This document shows, in pieces, positions 8,713-17,477 of a stretch of 64,000 bases of DNA (the stretch's first letter is position 1; the number at the start of each line of letters is the position of its first letter). This DNA comes from an uncultured Bacteroidota bacterium (GTDB lineage Bacteria; Bacteroidota; Bacteroidia; Bacteroidales; UBA932): assembly GCA_937901965.1 (NCBI GenBank), contig CALGSW010000006.1, positions 105,985-169,984 on the forward strand. Direction: 5' to 3'. The position numbers and the translations under genes were made by a program. Under the pieces are notes generated by a model. The model saw nothing but the letters and a program-made list of their open reading frames with translations, was not told the DNA's origin and searched no databases.

Positions 8713-11700
8713 ATGAAAAAAATCAGATTTCTTTTAGCGACGTTTTCTCTTATGCTTGGAAGCGTCCTTTTTGCTCAACCTGTAACTATCACTGGAACGG
8801 TGACCGACGGGACTGACGGTACTCCTATGATAGGGGTGACTGTTGTTATAAAAGGTACAACAACCGGAGTAAGTACCGACTATGAAGGTAAATATGTTTT
8901 TAACAACGTCCCTCAGGGTTCAACTCTTGTTTACCAGTTTATAGGATATTCAAGAAAAGAGGTTGTTACCTCCGGATCTAATGTTATTAATGTTACACTT
9001 GACAGAGAGACAACCATTCTTGATCAGGTCATAGTCACCGGTTATGGTGTTACCACCAAGAAAGCATTTACCGGAGCTGCGTCAGCAGTTAACTCAGAAA
9101 ACATTTCTAACAAATTTGAGTCTAATCCCATAAAATCAATTCAGGGAGTTGTTCCTGGTCTTCAAATGTATACTTTGTCAGGCCAGCCTGGTGCTCCGTC
9201 TCAAATTTTCATCAGGGGTAAAAACTCACTCAATTCCGGAACAGACCCACTGTATGTTATTGACGGAATCCCTATGGAGAGCGAGGTTCACGGTATGAGA
9301 AGCAGTGAAGGTGCTCAAATCTCCCCATTATCCACAATAAGTTCAGAGGACATAGAAAGTATTACAGTATTAAAGGATGCATCTGCGACATCAATCTACG
9401 GAGCAAGAGCTGCTAATGGAGTAATATTAATTACTACCAAACGTGGTAAGAGCGGCCTCACTGTTAACTTCTCTGCAAAAGCAGGTTTTGAAACTCTTCC
9501 GAATATTCCTGAAAGGTATCTGACACTGAATAGAGATAAGTATATGGAGCTTACTGAGGAGGCATTGCTTAATGGTCATAATTATGCCTCTTCTCTGGGA
9601 AAAATCTCATATTTTGACTATTATAATAATGGTTATGGTCTTAATCTCCCTTATAATCAGGCTGGCGCAAGAGAATTCATTACATGGTATACAGGGCTTG
9701 ATACCTCAGAAGAGGGTATGGCGAATACCAACTGGCTTAAAGAGGTGTCAAGAAAAGGTTATATTCAGAATTACTCATTTGATTTAAGTGGTGGTGGTGC
9801 AGACGAAAAATCTGCAAGATACTATTTTGCACTTGACTACATGGATAACAAGGCAATAATCAGGGGCAAAGACTATTCAAGGATCACTATGAGATTCAAT
9901 TTTGATCAGCAACCATCAAAGTTTGTGAAGTTTGGTATTAATTCAAATTTCAGTTATTCAAAAATTAATATGGGAAGCGGTGGTGGATATTTCTCAGATC
10001 CTATCACTCAGGCAATGATGCAGTCTCCCATTTCTCCGGTATATGATGAATACGGAAACTGGAATTTCAACACCAATAATGGATACAATCCTGTAGCACA
10101 GAGAAGTAAATATGGAGATAAAAATACTGCAAAGCAATACAGAGCTATTATATCTCCTTATGTACAAATTAACCTGACTGATAATTTTTATTTTGTGTCA
10201 AGAGCCGGAGCAGATGCTTATCTTTTGGATGAGTTCGGTTTCTGGTCATTTCTCCAGCCTCAGGGACTCTCATTGAAAGGACGTGGTGAGAATGCTTTCT
10301 CAAGTAAAATATTATTGACAATCAGTAATACTCTCAACTACATTAAACAGTTTGATAATCATAATATCAACATCTTAGTTGGCCAGGAGGGTCAGAGGAC
10401 AGACTATAAAACCACATATCTTGCCGGTTCAAATTATCCGGTGGAGTACTTGCCGGATGTAGTCAATGCTTCAACACCGGGTTCCGCATCAACAGATAAT
10501 GAGAGCCTTGTTCTTAATTCGTACTTCTCAAGAGCTGAATATAGTTATGCTAATAAATATTATCTATCAGGTAGCTTTAGGTACGATGCATCTTCAAGAT
10601 TTGGTAAGAATAACAGATGGGCACCTTTCTGGTCTGTTGGAGCAAAATACAGGTTATCAAATGAAACGTTTATGAAGAATCTTGAAAACTGGCTTACAGA
10701 TGCTACACTGAGAGCAAGTTACGGAACTTCAGGTAATCAGCAGGTGGGTACAGGCTGGTATGCTTCAAATGACCTTTACGGTTTTGGTGAGAACTATAAC
10801 AGCTTGCCGGGCAGCGGAAGATTACAAATTGGCAATCCGGATCTTAAATGGGAGCAAACAGCCAAGCTAAATGTAGGTGTTGATTTAAGTCTTTTCAACA
10901 GAATCAATGTTTCGGCAGATTATTACAACCACAGGACAAAAGACATGGTATTTTCTGTTCCTATTTCAATTACAACAGGTATGACTGAGATATACCAGAA
11001 TGTTGGTGAGTTGGAAAACAAGGGCTTTGAGGTCTCCTTATCTGCAGACATCTTAAAAACTGAAGATATTAAATGGAATGTTACTCTGAATGGAGCCAAA
11101 AACATTAATACAGTCAAAAAATTAAGTACAGATCTTCCTATAACAACTGTTCAGACTATCATTGAACCAGGCAGAGATTTATACACCTTTAAGATGAAAG
11201 AGTGGGCGGGTGTTGATCCTGAAACAGGAGTAGGACTTTGGTACCTGAATGAAACAGGAGACGAGACTACCAATAACTATAATGCAGCAGCCAAGAGGTA
11301 TCTTGGCAAAGCATCACCTGATTTTCAGGGCGGATTGATGAGTTCATTCAGCTGGAAAGGTTTTGATTTTGGTTTCCAGTTAAACTATTCACTCGGTGGT
11401 AAAATTTACGGTAATAACCTCAGATATGACGAACAAGTAGGTAATTCATTCGGAGACAACTTTACAAATTATATCTATGAGAACAGGTGGAAGCAACCAG
11501 GTGATATTGCAGAAGTTCCAATGGTAGCATTTATATCTGGACGGAACGAGCATTCACACTCAAGCAGATTTCTGATGGATGCCTCTTACTTAAAGATAAG
11601 ATCATTAACACTGGGTTATTCACTTCCAAAAAGTATTGTGAATAGAATCGGGATGCAGTCACTTAGAATTCAATTAAGTGCAGATAATATTTATACTTTC

Positions 11701-11814
11701 AGCAGTAGTAATTACAGGGGCTTTGATCCTTCAGGAATAGGTGCGAACGGTTTCCAGTGGTGGAACTATCCACTTCCAAGAAACTATATGCTTGGAGTTA
11801 AATTTGGTTTTTAA
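8713..11814 (+). CDS. SusC/RagA-family TonB-dependent outer-membrane transporter
   Basis: 1033 residues with a signal peptide (1-21), a carboxypeptidase-regulatory-like beta domain (about 24-105), a TonB plug (about 110-235, including DPLYVIDGIPM and VLKDASATSIYGARAANGVI), and a long beta-barrel ending in the aromatic terminus KFGF. It imports oligosaccharides or peptides across the outer membrane together with its SusD partner. It has no N-terminal secretin/STN domain, so it is not of the sigma-signalling type. No glycoside hydrolase, sulfatase or peptidase is in the unit, leaving the substrate unknown. Confidence 0.95.
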   Translation: MKKIRFLLATFSLMLGSVLFAQPVTITGTVTDGTDGTPMIGVTVVIKGTTTGVSTDYEGKYVFNNVPQGSTLVYQFIGYSRKEVVTSGSNVINVTLDRETTILDQVIVTGYGVTTKKAFTGAASAVNSENISNKFESNPIKSIQGVVPGLQMYTLSGQPGAPSQIFIRGKNSLNSGTDPLYVIDGIPMESEVHGMRSSEGAQISPLSTISSEDIESITVLKDASATSIYGARAANGVILITTKRGKSGLTVNFSAKAGFETLPNIPERYLTLNRDKYMELTEEALLNGHNYASSLGKISYFDYYNNGYGLNLPYNQAGAREFITWYTGLDTSEEGMANTNWLKEVSRKGYIQNYSFDLSGGGADEKSARYYFALDYMDNKAIIRGKDYSRITMRFNFDQQPSKFVKFGINSNFSYSKINMGSGGGYFSDPITQAMMQSPISPVYDEYGNWNFNTNNGYNPVAQRSKYGDKNTAKQYRAIISPYVQINLTDNFYFVSRAGADAYLLDEFGFWSFLQPQGLSLKGRGENAFSSKILLTISNTLNYIKQFDNHNINILVGQEGQRTDYKTTYLAGSNYPVEYLPDVVNASTPGSASTDNESLVLNSYFSRAEYSYANKYYLSGSFRYDASSRFGKNNRWAPFWSVGAKYRLSNETFMKNLENWLTDATLRASYGTSGNQQVGTGWYASNDLYGFGENYNSLPGSGRLQIGNPDLKWEQTAKLNVGVDLSLFNRINVSADYYNHRTKDMVFSVPISITTGMTEIYQNVGELENKGFEVSLSADILKTEDIKWNVTLNGAKNINTVKKLSTDLPITTVQTIIEPGRDLYTFKMKEWAGVDPETGVGLWYLNETGDETTNNYNAAAKRYLGKASPDFQGGLMSSFSWKGFDFGFQLNYSLGGKIYGNNLRYDEQVGNSFGDNFTNYIYENRWKQPGDIAEVPMVAFISGRNEHSHSSRFLMDASYLKIRSLTLGYSLPKSIVNRIGMQSLRIQLSADNIYTFSSSNYRGFDPSGIGANGFQWWNYPLPRNYMLGVKFGF

Positions 11815-11834
11815 TTGATTAATATTTTTAATTT

Positions 11835-13250
11835 ATGAAAAAGAGACTAACATATATATTGTTATTTACGCTGGCTCTCTGTACTTCAGGGTGCAGCCTT
11901 GAGACTAGTCCCTCTTCCTCTATTCCAACAGATAAAGCTTTTGACTCTCCTCAGGATGTCTTAAATGGGATGCATGGTGCATACAACTCTGTTGGCGGAT
12001 ATCAATTTTGGGGAAGGAACGTTGTTGCAATAGGAGATATGTCTGCAGATGTATCATTGGCAAGTGCTTCATCCGGCCATTTTGTGGCAATCAATGGATG
12101 GAGTATCAATGAAGATAATGCAGAGCTTAGAGATGCATGGACAATGGGTTACCAGACAATTGACAGATGCACTAGGGCTATCAACGGCGCAAAAGAACTT
12201 ATTGCTCATCCGGAAGAGAATAAGCTATCAGATTCTGATATTATGAATCTGCATAATTATTCTGCTCAACTCTATTCATTAAGATCGTTATCACATTTTA
12301 CCCTTGTAAATATTTTCTCTCTTCCGTACAGAGCCGGTACTGAGAATTCTCAACTGGGTATTGTACTTGTAGACGAAAAACCGGTTGAGGCTTTTGAGCA
12401 GGTATCCAGAGCAACAGTTAAACAAACATATGATCAGATTTTGAAAGACATTTCAAGTGCAAAAGAGCATTTTGAGCAACTCTCTTCAGCCAATAAGTTG
12501 TCTATTTCACAATTTTATATGAATGAGGCTGCTCTCTATGCATTAGAGGCCAGAGTTAAGCTTTATATGCAAAATTATGAGGGAGCCGCTTCTGCTGCAG
12601 AGCAAGCAATAGCGTTAAGAGCATCTGCCGATATTTCCAATGAAGATTATGTAGCTATGTGGTCTTCAGTTGCAATCAATGATGAGGATATTTTTACCAT
12701 TGCAAAATCCAATGCAGATAACCTATCGGCAAATTCGTTGAACACACTTTATAATAGTTATGGTGGATCAATATCTCAGTTTGTTAAGGTGAAGTTTAAC
12801 GCAAATGACATTAGGTTAAATCTGATAAGTGGCAATCATCCTGAAAAATTTGATGGTATACCTTCTGCACAGGCTGTTAGCAACATTCCAGTCTTTAGAA
12901 AGTCGGAGATGTATCTTATCGCTGCCGAGTCATATGCAAATCTTTCAGAGATTGAAAACGCAAGAACCGCTCTGCTTTATACAGCAAAAAGGGACTCAGA
13001 TATTACCGGTACTAATGATTTACCCGATACAAAAGAGGCACTTCTCTCTTTCATTGAGGATGAGCGTATCAGAGAGTTCTTCCAGGAGGGTCACAGGATG
13101 TATGACCTGAGAAGAACCGGAAAGGCCGCAAATATCGGAGGAAATTCACAGTTTATATTTGGGAACTTTGTGTATCCTATTCCTGCAAACGAAATAAATG
13201 CCGGCTTTGGTGTTGTGCAAAACCCGGACTGGCATACTAATCTCCCATAA
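11835..13250 (+). CDS. SusD/RagB-family nutrient-binding lipoprotein
   Basis: 471 residues. The N terminus ends in LFTLALCTSGC, a lipoprotein signal, so it is anchored on the outer membrane. TPR-like helices run through the first half and the SusD C-terminal block ends with DERIREFFQEGHRMYDLRRTG, a typical family motif. It caps the SusC barrel and binds substrate at the cell surface. It starts 20 bases after the susC-like stop and is followed by a strong terminator, so the unit is a two-gene operon. A little short for the family (about 500-600), but domains look complete. Confidence 0.93.
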   Translation: MKKRLTYILLFTLALCTSGCSLETSPSSSIPTDKAFDSPQDVLNGMHGAYNSVGGYQFWGRNVVAIGDMSADVSLASASSGHFVAINGWSINEDNAELRDAWTMGYQTIDRCTRAINGAKELIAHPEENKLSDSDIMNLHNYSAQLYSLRSLSHFTLVNIFSLPYRAGTENSQLGIVLVDEKPVEAFEQVSRATVKQTYDQILKDISSAKEHFEQLSSANKLSISQFYMNEAALYALEARVKLYMQNYEGAASAAEQAIALRASADISNEDYVAMWSSVAINDEDIFTIAKSNADNLSANSLNTLYNSYGGSISQFVKVKFNANDIRLNLISGNHPEKFDGIPSAQAVSNIPVFRKSEMYLIAAESYANLSEIENARTALLYTAKRDSDITGTNDLPDTKEALLSFIEDERIREFFQEGHRMYDLRRTGKAANIGGNSQFIFGNFVYPIPANEINAGFGVVQNPDWHTNLP

Positions 13251-13275
13251 GCCTTCAGAACGACCCTTTAATAGA

Positions 13276-13313
13276 AGAGGAGAGTGACGGTTGTCATTCT
13301 CCTCTGTTTTTTT
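13276..13313 (+). terminator. Rho-independent terminator of the SusC/SusD operon
   Basis: Stem AGAGGAGA-TGAC paired with GTCA-TCTCCTCT, followed by a run of seven T. It sits 25 bases after the SusD stop and before the convergent AlkD-like gene. Confidence 0.85.
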
Positions 13314-13329
13314 ATGCCATTTCAAAGCA

Positions 13330-14046
13330 CTATACCCTTTTCATCGCCTCAGCCTTCATCTCCTCAGGCATCTTCTCAATGGCGTACCTAAGTGCCGTGC
13401 GGGGCATTATCGCTCTTTTGGAGATGACATATTCAAACACCTTATCCCGATTGCTTTCGCTGGCGGCCTTAAGCATCCAGCCGTACCCCTTCTGAACCAG
13501 ATCGTCCTTGTCAAGGAGGAGAATGTCGGCAATTTCAAATACCTCCTTCAGAAAGAGCCCCCTTCTTGCCGGAATAATAAGTGTTACAGCCGACGCCCTC
13601 TTTGTCCACCGGTTTACCGATGTCGCCCATCTTTTCAACTCGCCGATGTAATCGGGATACATCATTATAAAGTTGCCGATGGTGTGGTTGCAAAGGGTGT
13701 CGCAGTCCGCCCAGTTGGTAAGATAGTTGTTTACCCAATGCTCAAATATTTTGAAGTCCTCAGACTCATACTGTTTCTCAAGCGACTCGGCCAGTTTACA
13801 GGCTATTACAGCCTCCTCAAAATAGCCGGATCTCCATAGCTGGTCACAAATTTCAAATATCTCCCGCTTTGGCATCAATTTAACCTCTTTGGAGAAATCC
13901 TTCGCTATCTGTATCGCCAACTTAGTTGGAACGCCATAAAGCATAGCCTCTTCCCCCTTCTTGAAGAATCGGCCGGACGACTTACGAACTTCTGGATCTG
14001 CATTGCTTTGCAGCAAGGATCTGAGGGAGGAGAGGAGGGTGGTCAT
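13330..14046 (-). CDS. AlkD-like DNA alkylation repair protein
   Basis: 238 residues, almost entirely helical, with the HEAT-like repeat pattern of the DNA alkylation repair (AlkD/AlkC) family. Early text RSLLQSNADPEVRKSSGRFF and YGVPTKLAIQIAKDF matches the family opening, where a helical repeat wraps the DNA. AlkD removes N3- and N7-alkylated purines without flipping the base. Length fits (about 220-240). It is convergent with SusD and upstream of, but not clearly co-transcribed with, the nuclease gene. Catalytic Trp/Asp residues cannot be assigned with certainty by eye. Confidence 0.85.
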   Translation of the reverse strand: MTTLLSSLRSLLQSNADPEVRKSSGRFFKKGEEAMLYGVPTKLAIQIAKDFSKEVKLMPKREIFEICDQLWRSGYFEEAVIACKLAESLEKQYESEDFKIFEHWVNNYLTNWADCDTLCNHTIGNFIMMYPDYIGELKRWATSVNRWTKRASAVTLIIPARRGLFLKEVFEIADILLLDKDDLVQKGYGWMLKAASESNRDKVFEYVISKRAIMPRTALRYAIEKMPEEMKAEAMKRV

Positions 14047-14069
14047 GGTTGGTTACTTTTAACGATTTA

Positions 14070-14546
14070 TTATCTAATATTTATGTCATCTTTCCTCCAC
14101 TCCCACGGCGGAGTGGGGGCGGGCTCTTTCCAAAGGCCGATTCTGCTTTGGCGGGCTGTTGCCTCAAGGGGGGTGTAGGCGGTGTCAAATTCGGTGTAGC
14201 TCCAGGCGAGGCCCATCTCTACCATTCGGGCTCCCACATCGTCAATGGATTGGGTGCTCACCCTTGCGACGTGCCGGCCCCAGCCATCGGTCTTGATGAC
14301 ATCAACAACAACGGTTTTGCCATGGATCATACCGGAGAGGGCATTTTTTGCCACATTGCTGAAGGGTTGCCTCCTCTCGGGTGCGTCAATGCCGGCTATC
14401 CTGAATCTTAGCCTCAGGTTATCCCGATTTATTGCCGTAAATGTATCTCCATCGCTGACTCCCACCACCTTAACTCTGAAGCTCTGCCCCGAGCAGATAG
14501 AAGAAATTAATAGGATAATGCTTAAAGTGATGGTTTTGAAACGCAT
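14070..14546 (-). CDS. Secreted thermonuclease-like (SNase) nuclease
   Basis: The start is set at the Met that opens a signal peptide (MRFKTITLSIILLISSICSG), giving 158 residues; an upstream start would run into the transposase-flanking hairpin. The mature part has the staphylococcal nuclease fold: VVGVSDGDTFTA, RLRFRIAGIDAPERRQPF and GWGRHVARV. The three catalytic residues (Arg of FRIAGID, Glu of DAPE, Arg of GRHVA) are present, as is the metal-binding Asp of DGDT. It should hydrolyse DNA and RNA outside the cytoplasm. Homologues are common in Bacteroidota and on plasmids. Confidence 0.85.
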   Translation of the reverse strand: MRFKTITLSIILLISSICSGQSFRVKVVGVSDGDTFTAINRDNLRLRFRIAGIDAPERRQPFSNVAKNALSGMIHGKTVVVDVIKTDGWGRHVARVSTQSIDDVGARMVEMGLAWSYTEFDTAYTPLEATARQSRIGLWKEPAPTPPWEWRKDDINIR

Positions 14547-14591
14547 TGAGTACACGATTTGAGTCAGCAAGTTACAAAAAAGCAATGTTAG

Positions 14592-14717
14592 ATCCTTAGG
14601 AATTTTTATAAAAGTGCACATTTTCAGAGTTATAGGTTAATAAAGAGTTCGCTTTTTGAATTGCGTACTGTTTTCAAATCTTAGATTACCAAGTTGTTCG
14701 TAATAATTCCTAAGGAT
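14592..14717. repeat. Left hairpin of the RAYT unit
   Basis: Arms ATCCTTAGGAATT (14592-14604) and its exact complement at 14705-14717, with a 100-base AT-rich loop. Confidence 0.7.
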
Positions 14718-14795
14718 TTACTTGTTAGTTGTCAGCTTTTTGACTACATTTATCTGCTGATAGTTAGGTATTATTAATTGAGGAGGGAGAGAGAG

Positions 14796-15707
14796 ATGAG
14801 TGGAAGAGTTTACGGGAGAGTTCAATGCGGATTTTTTCATGTGTGGTTCAGAGGCAACAGTCGTTTCAGAATATTTTACGGAGATGAGGATTTTATCGGT
14901 TTTCTTTTAAAATGTAATACCGCTGCAAATAGATGGGATTCAAAAATTACAGCTTTTGCATTGATGGATAATCATGTACATCTGCAGGTTTATACACAAA
15001 ATCTTACTCTATTCATAAGCGCTATGCTGATTAGCTTTACTCGGTGGCTTAATAGAAGGAAGGCCTTCACGGGCAGACTCTTTGAAACACCTTTTTCCAG
15101 TTCTCCTATTTACTCTCAGGACCTACTTGAGCGTAATATACTTTATATTCTTACAAATCCCGTAAGAGCAGGTATGTGTCAGAATATGAGCGAATACCCT
15201 TGGACATCCTATCATTTATTCGAAGAGGGTCGGCCTGAAAATTTAGCAAAGTCTTTTAAAACAAATGATCACACATCTTGCAATAGGGTGCTAAAGCCTT
15301 TAATTATTCATAACGGGCTCAGCAAGTATATTAAAATAGATAATTCGGTTATATTAAATTTTTTTTCTACCAAGGCCGAACTAATCAGAAAAGCTCAGGA
15401 ATTTATTATCTCCAGAGAAGATCAATGGTCTGTAGGAGATTTAATTAACAAAGAAAATCTAATTAAAGAGAAGATTCCCGGTTCAACAAAACCATCGCAA
15501 TATCGCAAACGGCCTGATCATGAAATAATCAAGTATTTAAATGTCTTACTTAAAGGGAGACAATTTGTTGAACTATCTAATGATGAGCAGCATAGAATTG
15601 TAAATATTTTACGACACCGGGAGGGAGCCACTATGCTGCAAATCGCATTAATTCTGCATGAAAGTTATTATGATATCAGGAAAATGTGTTTTAAAGGAGA
15701 AGAATAA
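14796..15707 (+). CDS. REP-associated tyrosine transposase (Y1/HUH, RAYT)
   Basis: 303 residues from an ATG preceded by AGGAGGGAG; a TTG seven codons earlier is less likely because it overlaps that ribosome binding site. GFFHVWFRGNSRFRIFYGDE near the start and ALMDNHVHLQV at about residues 62-72 carry the HUH motif (HVH), and the catalytic Tyr is probably in ILYILTNPVRAG near 120. These enzymes nick single-stranded DNA at hairpins and are tied to the spread of REP sequences rather than classic insertion sequences. A helix-turn-helix-like tail (about 255-303) follows. Hairpins on both sides of the gene support this call. Confidence 0.85.
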   Translation: MSGRVYGRVQCGFFHVWFRGNSRFRIFYGDEDFIGFLLKCNTAANRWDSKITAFALMDNHVHLQVYTQNLTLFISAMLISFTRWLNRRKAFTGRLFETPFSSSPIYSQDLLERNILYILTNPVRAGMCQNMSEYPWTSYHLFEEGRPENLAKSFKTNDHTSCNRVLKPLIIHNGLSKYIKIDNSVILNFFSTKAELIRKAQEFIISREDQWSVGDLINKENLIKEKIPGSTKPSQYRKRPDHEIIKYLNVLLKGRQFVELSNDEQHRIVNILRHREGATMLQIALILHESYYDIRKMCFKGEE

Positions 15708-15837
15708 ATTCCTAAGGAATAATTACAAACACGCTGATAATCTTAAATATTGATATTTGCAGACTAACATTTTTTAATAATTGTTACGCTCCAATAATTT
15801 GTTTAACAAAGTGTTTGTAATTATTCCTTAGGAATTT
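15706..15837. repeat. Right hairpin of the RAYT unit
   Basis: A perfect 27-bp inverted repeat: 15706-15732 contains AATTCCTAAGGAATAATTAC and 15811-15837 is its complement. The left arm begins inside the transposase stop codon region. The loop is 78 bases. Confidence 0.85.
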
Positions 15838-15846
15838 TTTCTAACT

Positions 15847-16341
15847 ATGACAAACTTCGCCGCCATCGATTTTGAAACAGCCAATGAACAACTCACTAGC
15901 GTTTGCAGCGTGGGTGTGGTGATTGTAAGAGATGGTGAAATTGTGGATCGGTTTTACAGCCTGATTCGGCCTGAGCCGGAGTATTACCGCTACGGCAATT
16001 CAATGGTTCACGGCCTTACTTTTGCCGATACTGCCAATGCGCCTGTTTTTTCGCAGGTGTGGCGTCAGATTGAGCCGATGATAGAGGGTCTGCCGCTTGT
16101 CGCCCACAACAAGGGTTTTGACGAAAACTGCCTGAAGGCCTGCTTCCGAATGTATCAGCTGGATTATCCCGATTATGAATTCCACTGCACCCTTAAGCGA
16201 GCCAAAGAGCAAATAAAAGGTTTGCCAAACTATCGGCTGAACACCGTTTCTACCTACTGCGGCTTCACGCTTGAGAACCACCACCACGCCCTGGCAGATG
16301 CCGAGGCCTGTGCAAGGATTGCGATTCAGGTGTTCAGGTAA
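15847..16341 (+). CDS. DnaQ-like 3'-5' exonuclease (DEDDh)
   Basis: 164 residues. Exo I is FAAIDFETANE (Asp and Glu metal ligands, residues 4-14), Exo II lies around VAHNKGFDENCLKACF (about 79-94), and Exo III is HHALADAEACARIA (about 147-160) with the His and Asp ligands. It is a stand-alone proofreading-type domain like those in short exonucleases and DNA polymerase III epsilon; typical replicative epsilon subunits carry a further tail. It starts ten bases after the RAYT right hairpin, so its upstream region may have been altered by that element. Role: trimming DNA or RNA ends. Confidence 0.88.
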   Translation: MTNFAAIDFETANEQLTSVCSVGVVIVRDGEIVDRFYSLIRPEPEYYRYGNSMVHGLTFADTANAPVFSQVWRQIEPMIEGLPLVAHNKGFDENCLKACFRMYQLDYPDYEFHCTLKRAKEQIKGLPNYRLNTVSTYCGFTLENHHHALADAEACARIAIQVFR

Positions 16342-16839
16342 TTAAATTGTAAACAACTCATCAAGCGTTCTCATAGGAATAAACATCTTCCCGCTATCCG
16401 GAAGCTCAGTAAAACCATAATGAAGGTAAAACGATTTTGCCTCCTCATCTAAAGGATCAACAACAACCGCATATGAGGCTACAATCTGCGAGTTCTCCCA
16501 GCTCCGTTTCAAAGCATCAATTAGCAGAATTTTTCCTAACCCTTCTCCATGCCGACTTTTGTCAATTGCCAGCCTGCCGAGCAGGGTAGTGGGGATAGTG
16601 GTATATGTTCCAGGTAGTCTCTTTCTAATTTGCATAGAGAAGCTGCTTATTGGGATGCCGTAGTTAGACAAGGTGTAGTATCCTATTACAGATTTTGTTT
16701 CGCCATGAGCTAATACATAGCAGGCCGATAGTTTTCGCTTGACATCCTGCCCTGCTTGATTTCTCAGATAGTTATTTAGTAACTCCTTACTACAGTCAAA
16801 ACCATCTTTGTTATGACCTCTATGGAGCAGTTCAACCAT
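16342..16839 (-). CDS. GNAT acetyltransferase toxin of a TacAT-type pair
   Basis: 165 residues. The opening (HNKDGFDCSKELLNNYLRNQ) and the acetyl-CoA loop LLGRLAIDKSRHGEGLGKIL (about residues 87-106) match the TacT/AtaT group of GNAT toxins, which acetylate the amino acid on charged tRNAs and stop translation. ILLIDALKRSWENSQIVASYAVVVDPLDEEAKSFYLHYGF follows the group pattern through the Tyr near residue 143. It overlaps the antitoxin gene by eight bases and lies downstream of it, the usual order. It is convergent with the exonuclease gene. Confidence 0.88.
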   Translation of the reverse strand: MVELLHRGHNKDGFDCSKELLNNYLRNQAGQDVKRKLSACYVLAHGETKSVIGYYTLSNYGIPISSFSMQIRKRLPGTYTTIPTTLLGRLAIDKSRHGEGLGKILLIDALKRSWENSQIVASYAVVVDPLDEEAKSFYLHYGFTELPDSGKMFIPMRTLDELFTI

Positions 16840-17134
16840 TATGTTTGCCTGATTTTGCGAAGAATGATTTATAATCCGCCAGAGCCTTTTTCAAAGGCTG
16901 AGCAGGCTTGTCAGGATTTGTAATGGCATCAAAAAATATTTGACTATCCCTCTCAGAAGCAATAACCAGCTCCCTCTCTTTGAAAATCTCCTTCGCCTTA
17001 TCCTGAGCGGCAGCAAATATAAAATCGGTTAAATTCCGATAACCTCCCAGCAATGCAGCCTCCTCAAAGAGAAGTTTCTGCTCCTTAGGCAGCCGGGCGT
17101 CAAATCTCGCTGTATCTGAAGTGGTTGTACTCAT
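16832..17134 (-). CDS. DUF1778 (TacA-like) ribbon-helix-helix antitoxin
   Basis: 100 residues. The N-terminal TARFDARLPKEQKLLFEEAA and GYRNLTDFIFAAAQDKA are the DUF1778 ribbon-helix-helix DNA-binding domain; the C-terminal part (about 65-100), ending in a Lys/Phe-rich stretch, is expected to wrap the toxin and block its acetyl-CoA site. It is the first gene of the toxin-antitoxin operon and a perfect candidate operator lies 22 bases upstream of its ATG, consistent with autoregulation. Confidence 0.88.
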   Translation of the reverse strand: MSTTTSDTARFDARLPKEQKLLFEEAALLGGYRNLTDFIFAAAQDKAKEIFKERELVIASERDSQIFFDAITNPDKPAQPLKKALADYKSFFAKSGKHNG

Positions 17135-17155
17135 TGTGATGGTTGGTTTATTTAT

Positions 17156-17184
17156 GCAAATGTACGGAAAATATCCGTATTTGC
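17156..17184 (-). promoter_or_regulatory. Operator-like palindrome overlapping the TA promoter
   Basis: An inverted repeat GCAAAT(gt)ACGGA and TCCGTATTTGC around a short AT centre. On the minus strand bases 17156-17164 read TACATTTGC, an exact -7 element, so a repressor bound here would cover the promoter. Confidence 0.65.
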
Positions 17185-17205
17185 AAATCTTTTATTTCAT
17201 TCATT

Positions 17206-17436
17206 TCACGAACCCCGCTTTCTCTTTTTTACCTCATATTCATTGATAATTTTGTCAAGAGCAATGGCACATAATACAAGATTTTTGAGAGTTATTTCAC
17301 CGCTGTTTTCAAAATTCCGATATGCATTATAACCCACTCTTTGTAAACAATTAAAAGATAGGGATAATTTATTTGATTCCAAACTAAATTTCCACCACGG
17401 AAGTAGTTTAAAGCCCTTAAACAATTTTTTAATCAA
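17206..17436 (-). pseudogene. Possible remnant of an Xre/HTH regulator
   Basis: A 76-residue ORF whose middle, QRVGYNAYRNFENSGEITLK, followed by NLVLCAIALDKI, has the spacing of an Xre-type helix-turn-helix recognition helix plus the ISLENLI-ALD tail seen in small Bacteroidota regulators. The expected upstream helix 1-2 (LSQ-ELA type) is replaced by a Lys/Trp-rich stretch that does not look like the family. It lies between the TA operator and the WG/MORN operon. It may be a degraded gene; a divergent intact gene is possible. Confidence 0.35.
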
Positions 17437-17477
17437 CTTGTTAAATATAAAAATAAAACCCTTAAACCTTAGAAATT

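Larger units (their letters stand above)
14592..15837 (+). mobile_element. RAYT transposase unit with flanking hairpins
   Basis: The unit consists of a REP-associated tyrosine transposase gene between two hairpins that share the palindrome CCTAAGGA. The borders are set at the outermost paired bases. No target duplication is expected for HUH transposases and none is evident. Confidence 0.55.

Noticed and set aside
13291..13839. Open frame of 182 codons on the plus strand
   Set aside because: It lies opposite the AlkD-like gene, has odd composition (Leu/Pro/His rich) and no family pattern; a shadow of the real gene.
14778..14795. TTG start for the RAYT gene
   Set aside because: It overlaps the purine-rich ribosome binding site; the ATG at 14796 is better placed.
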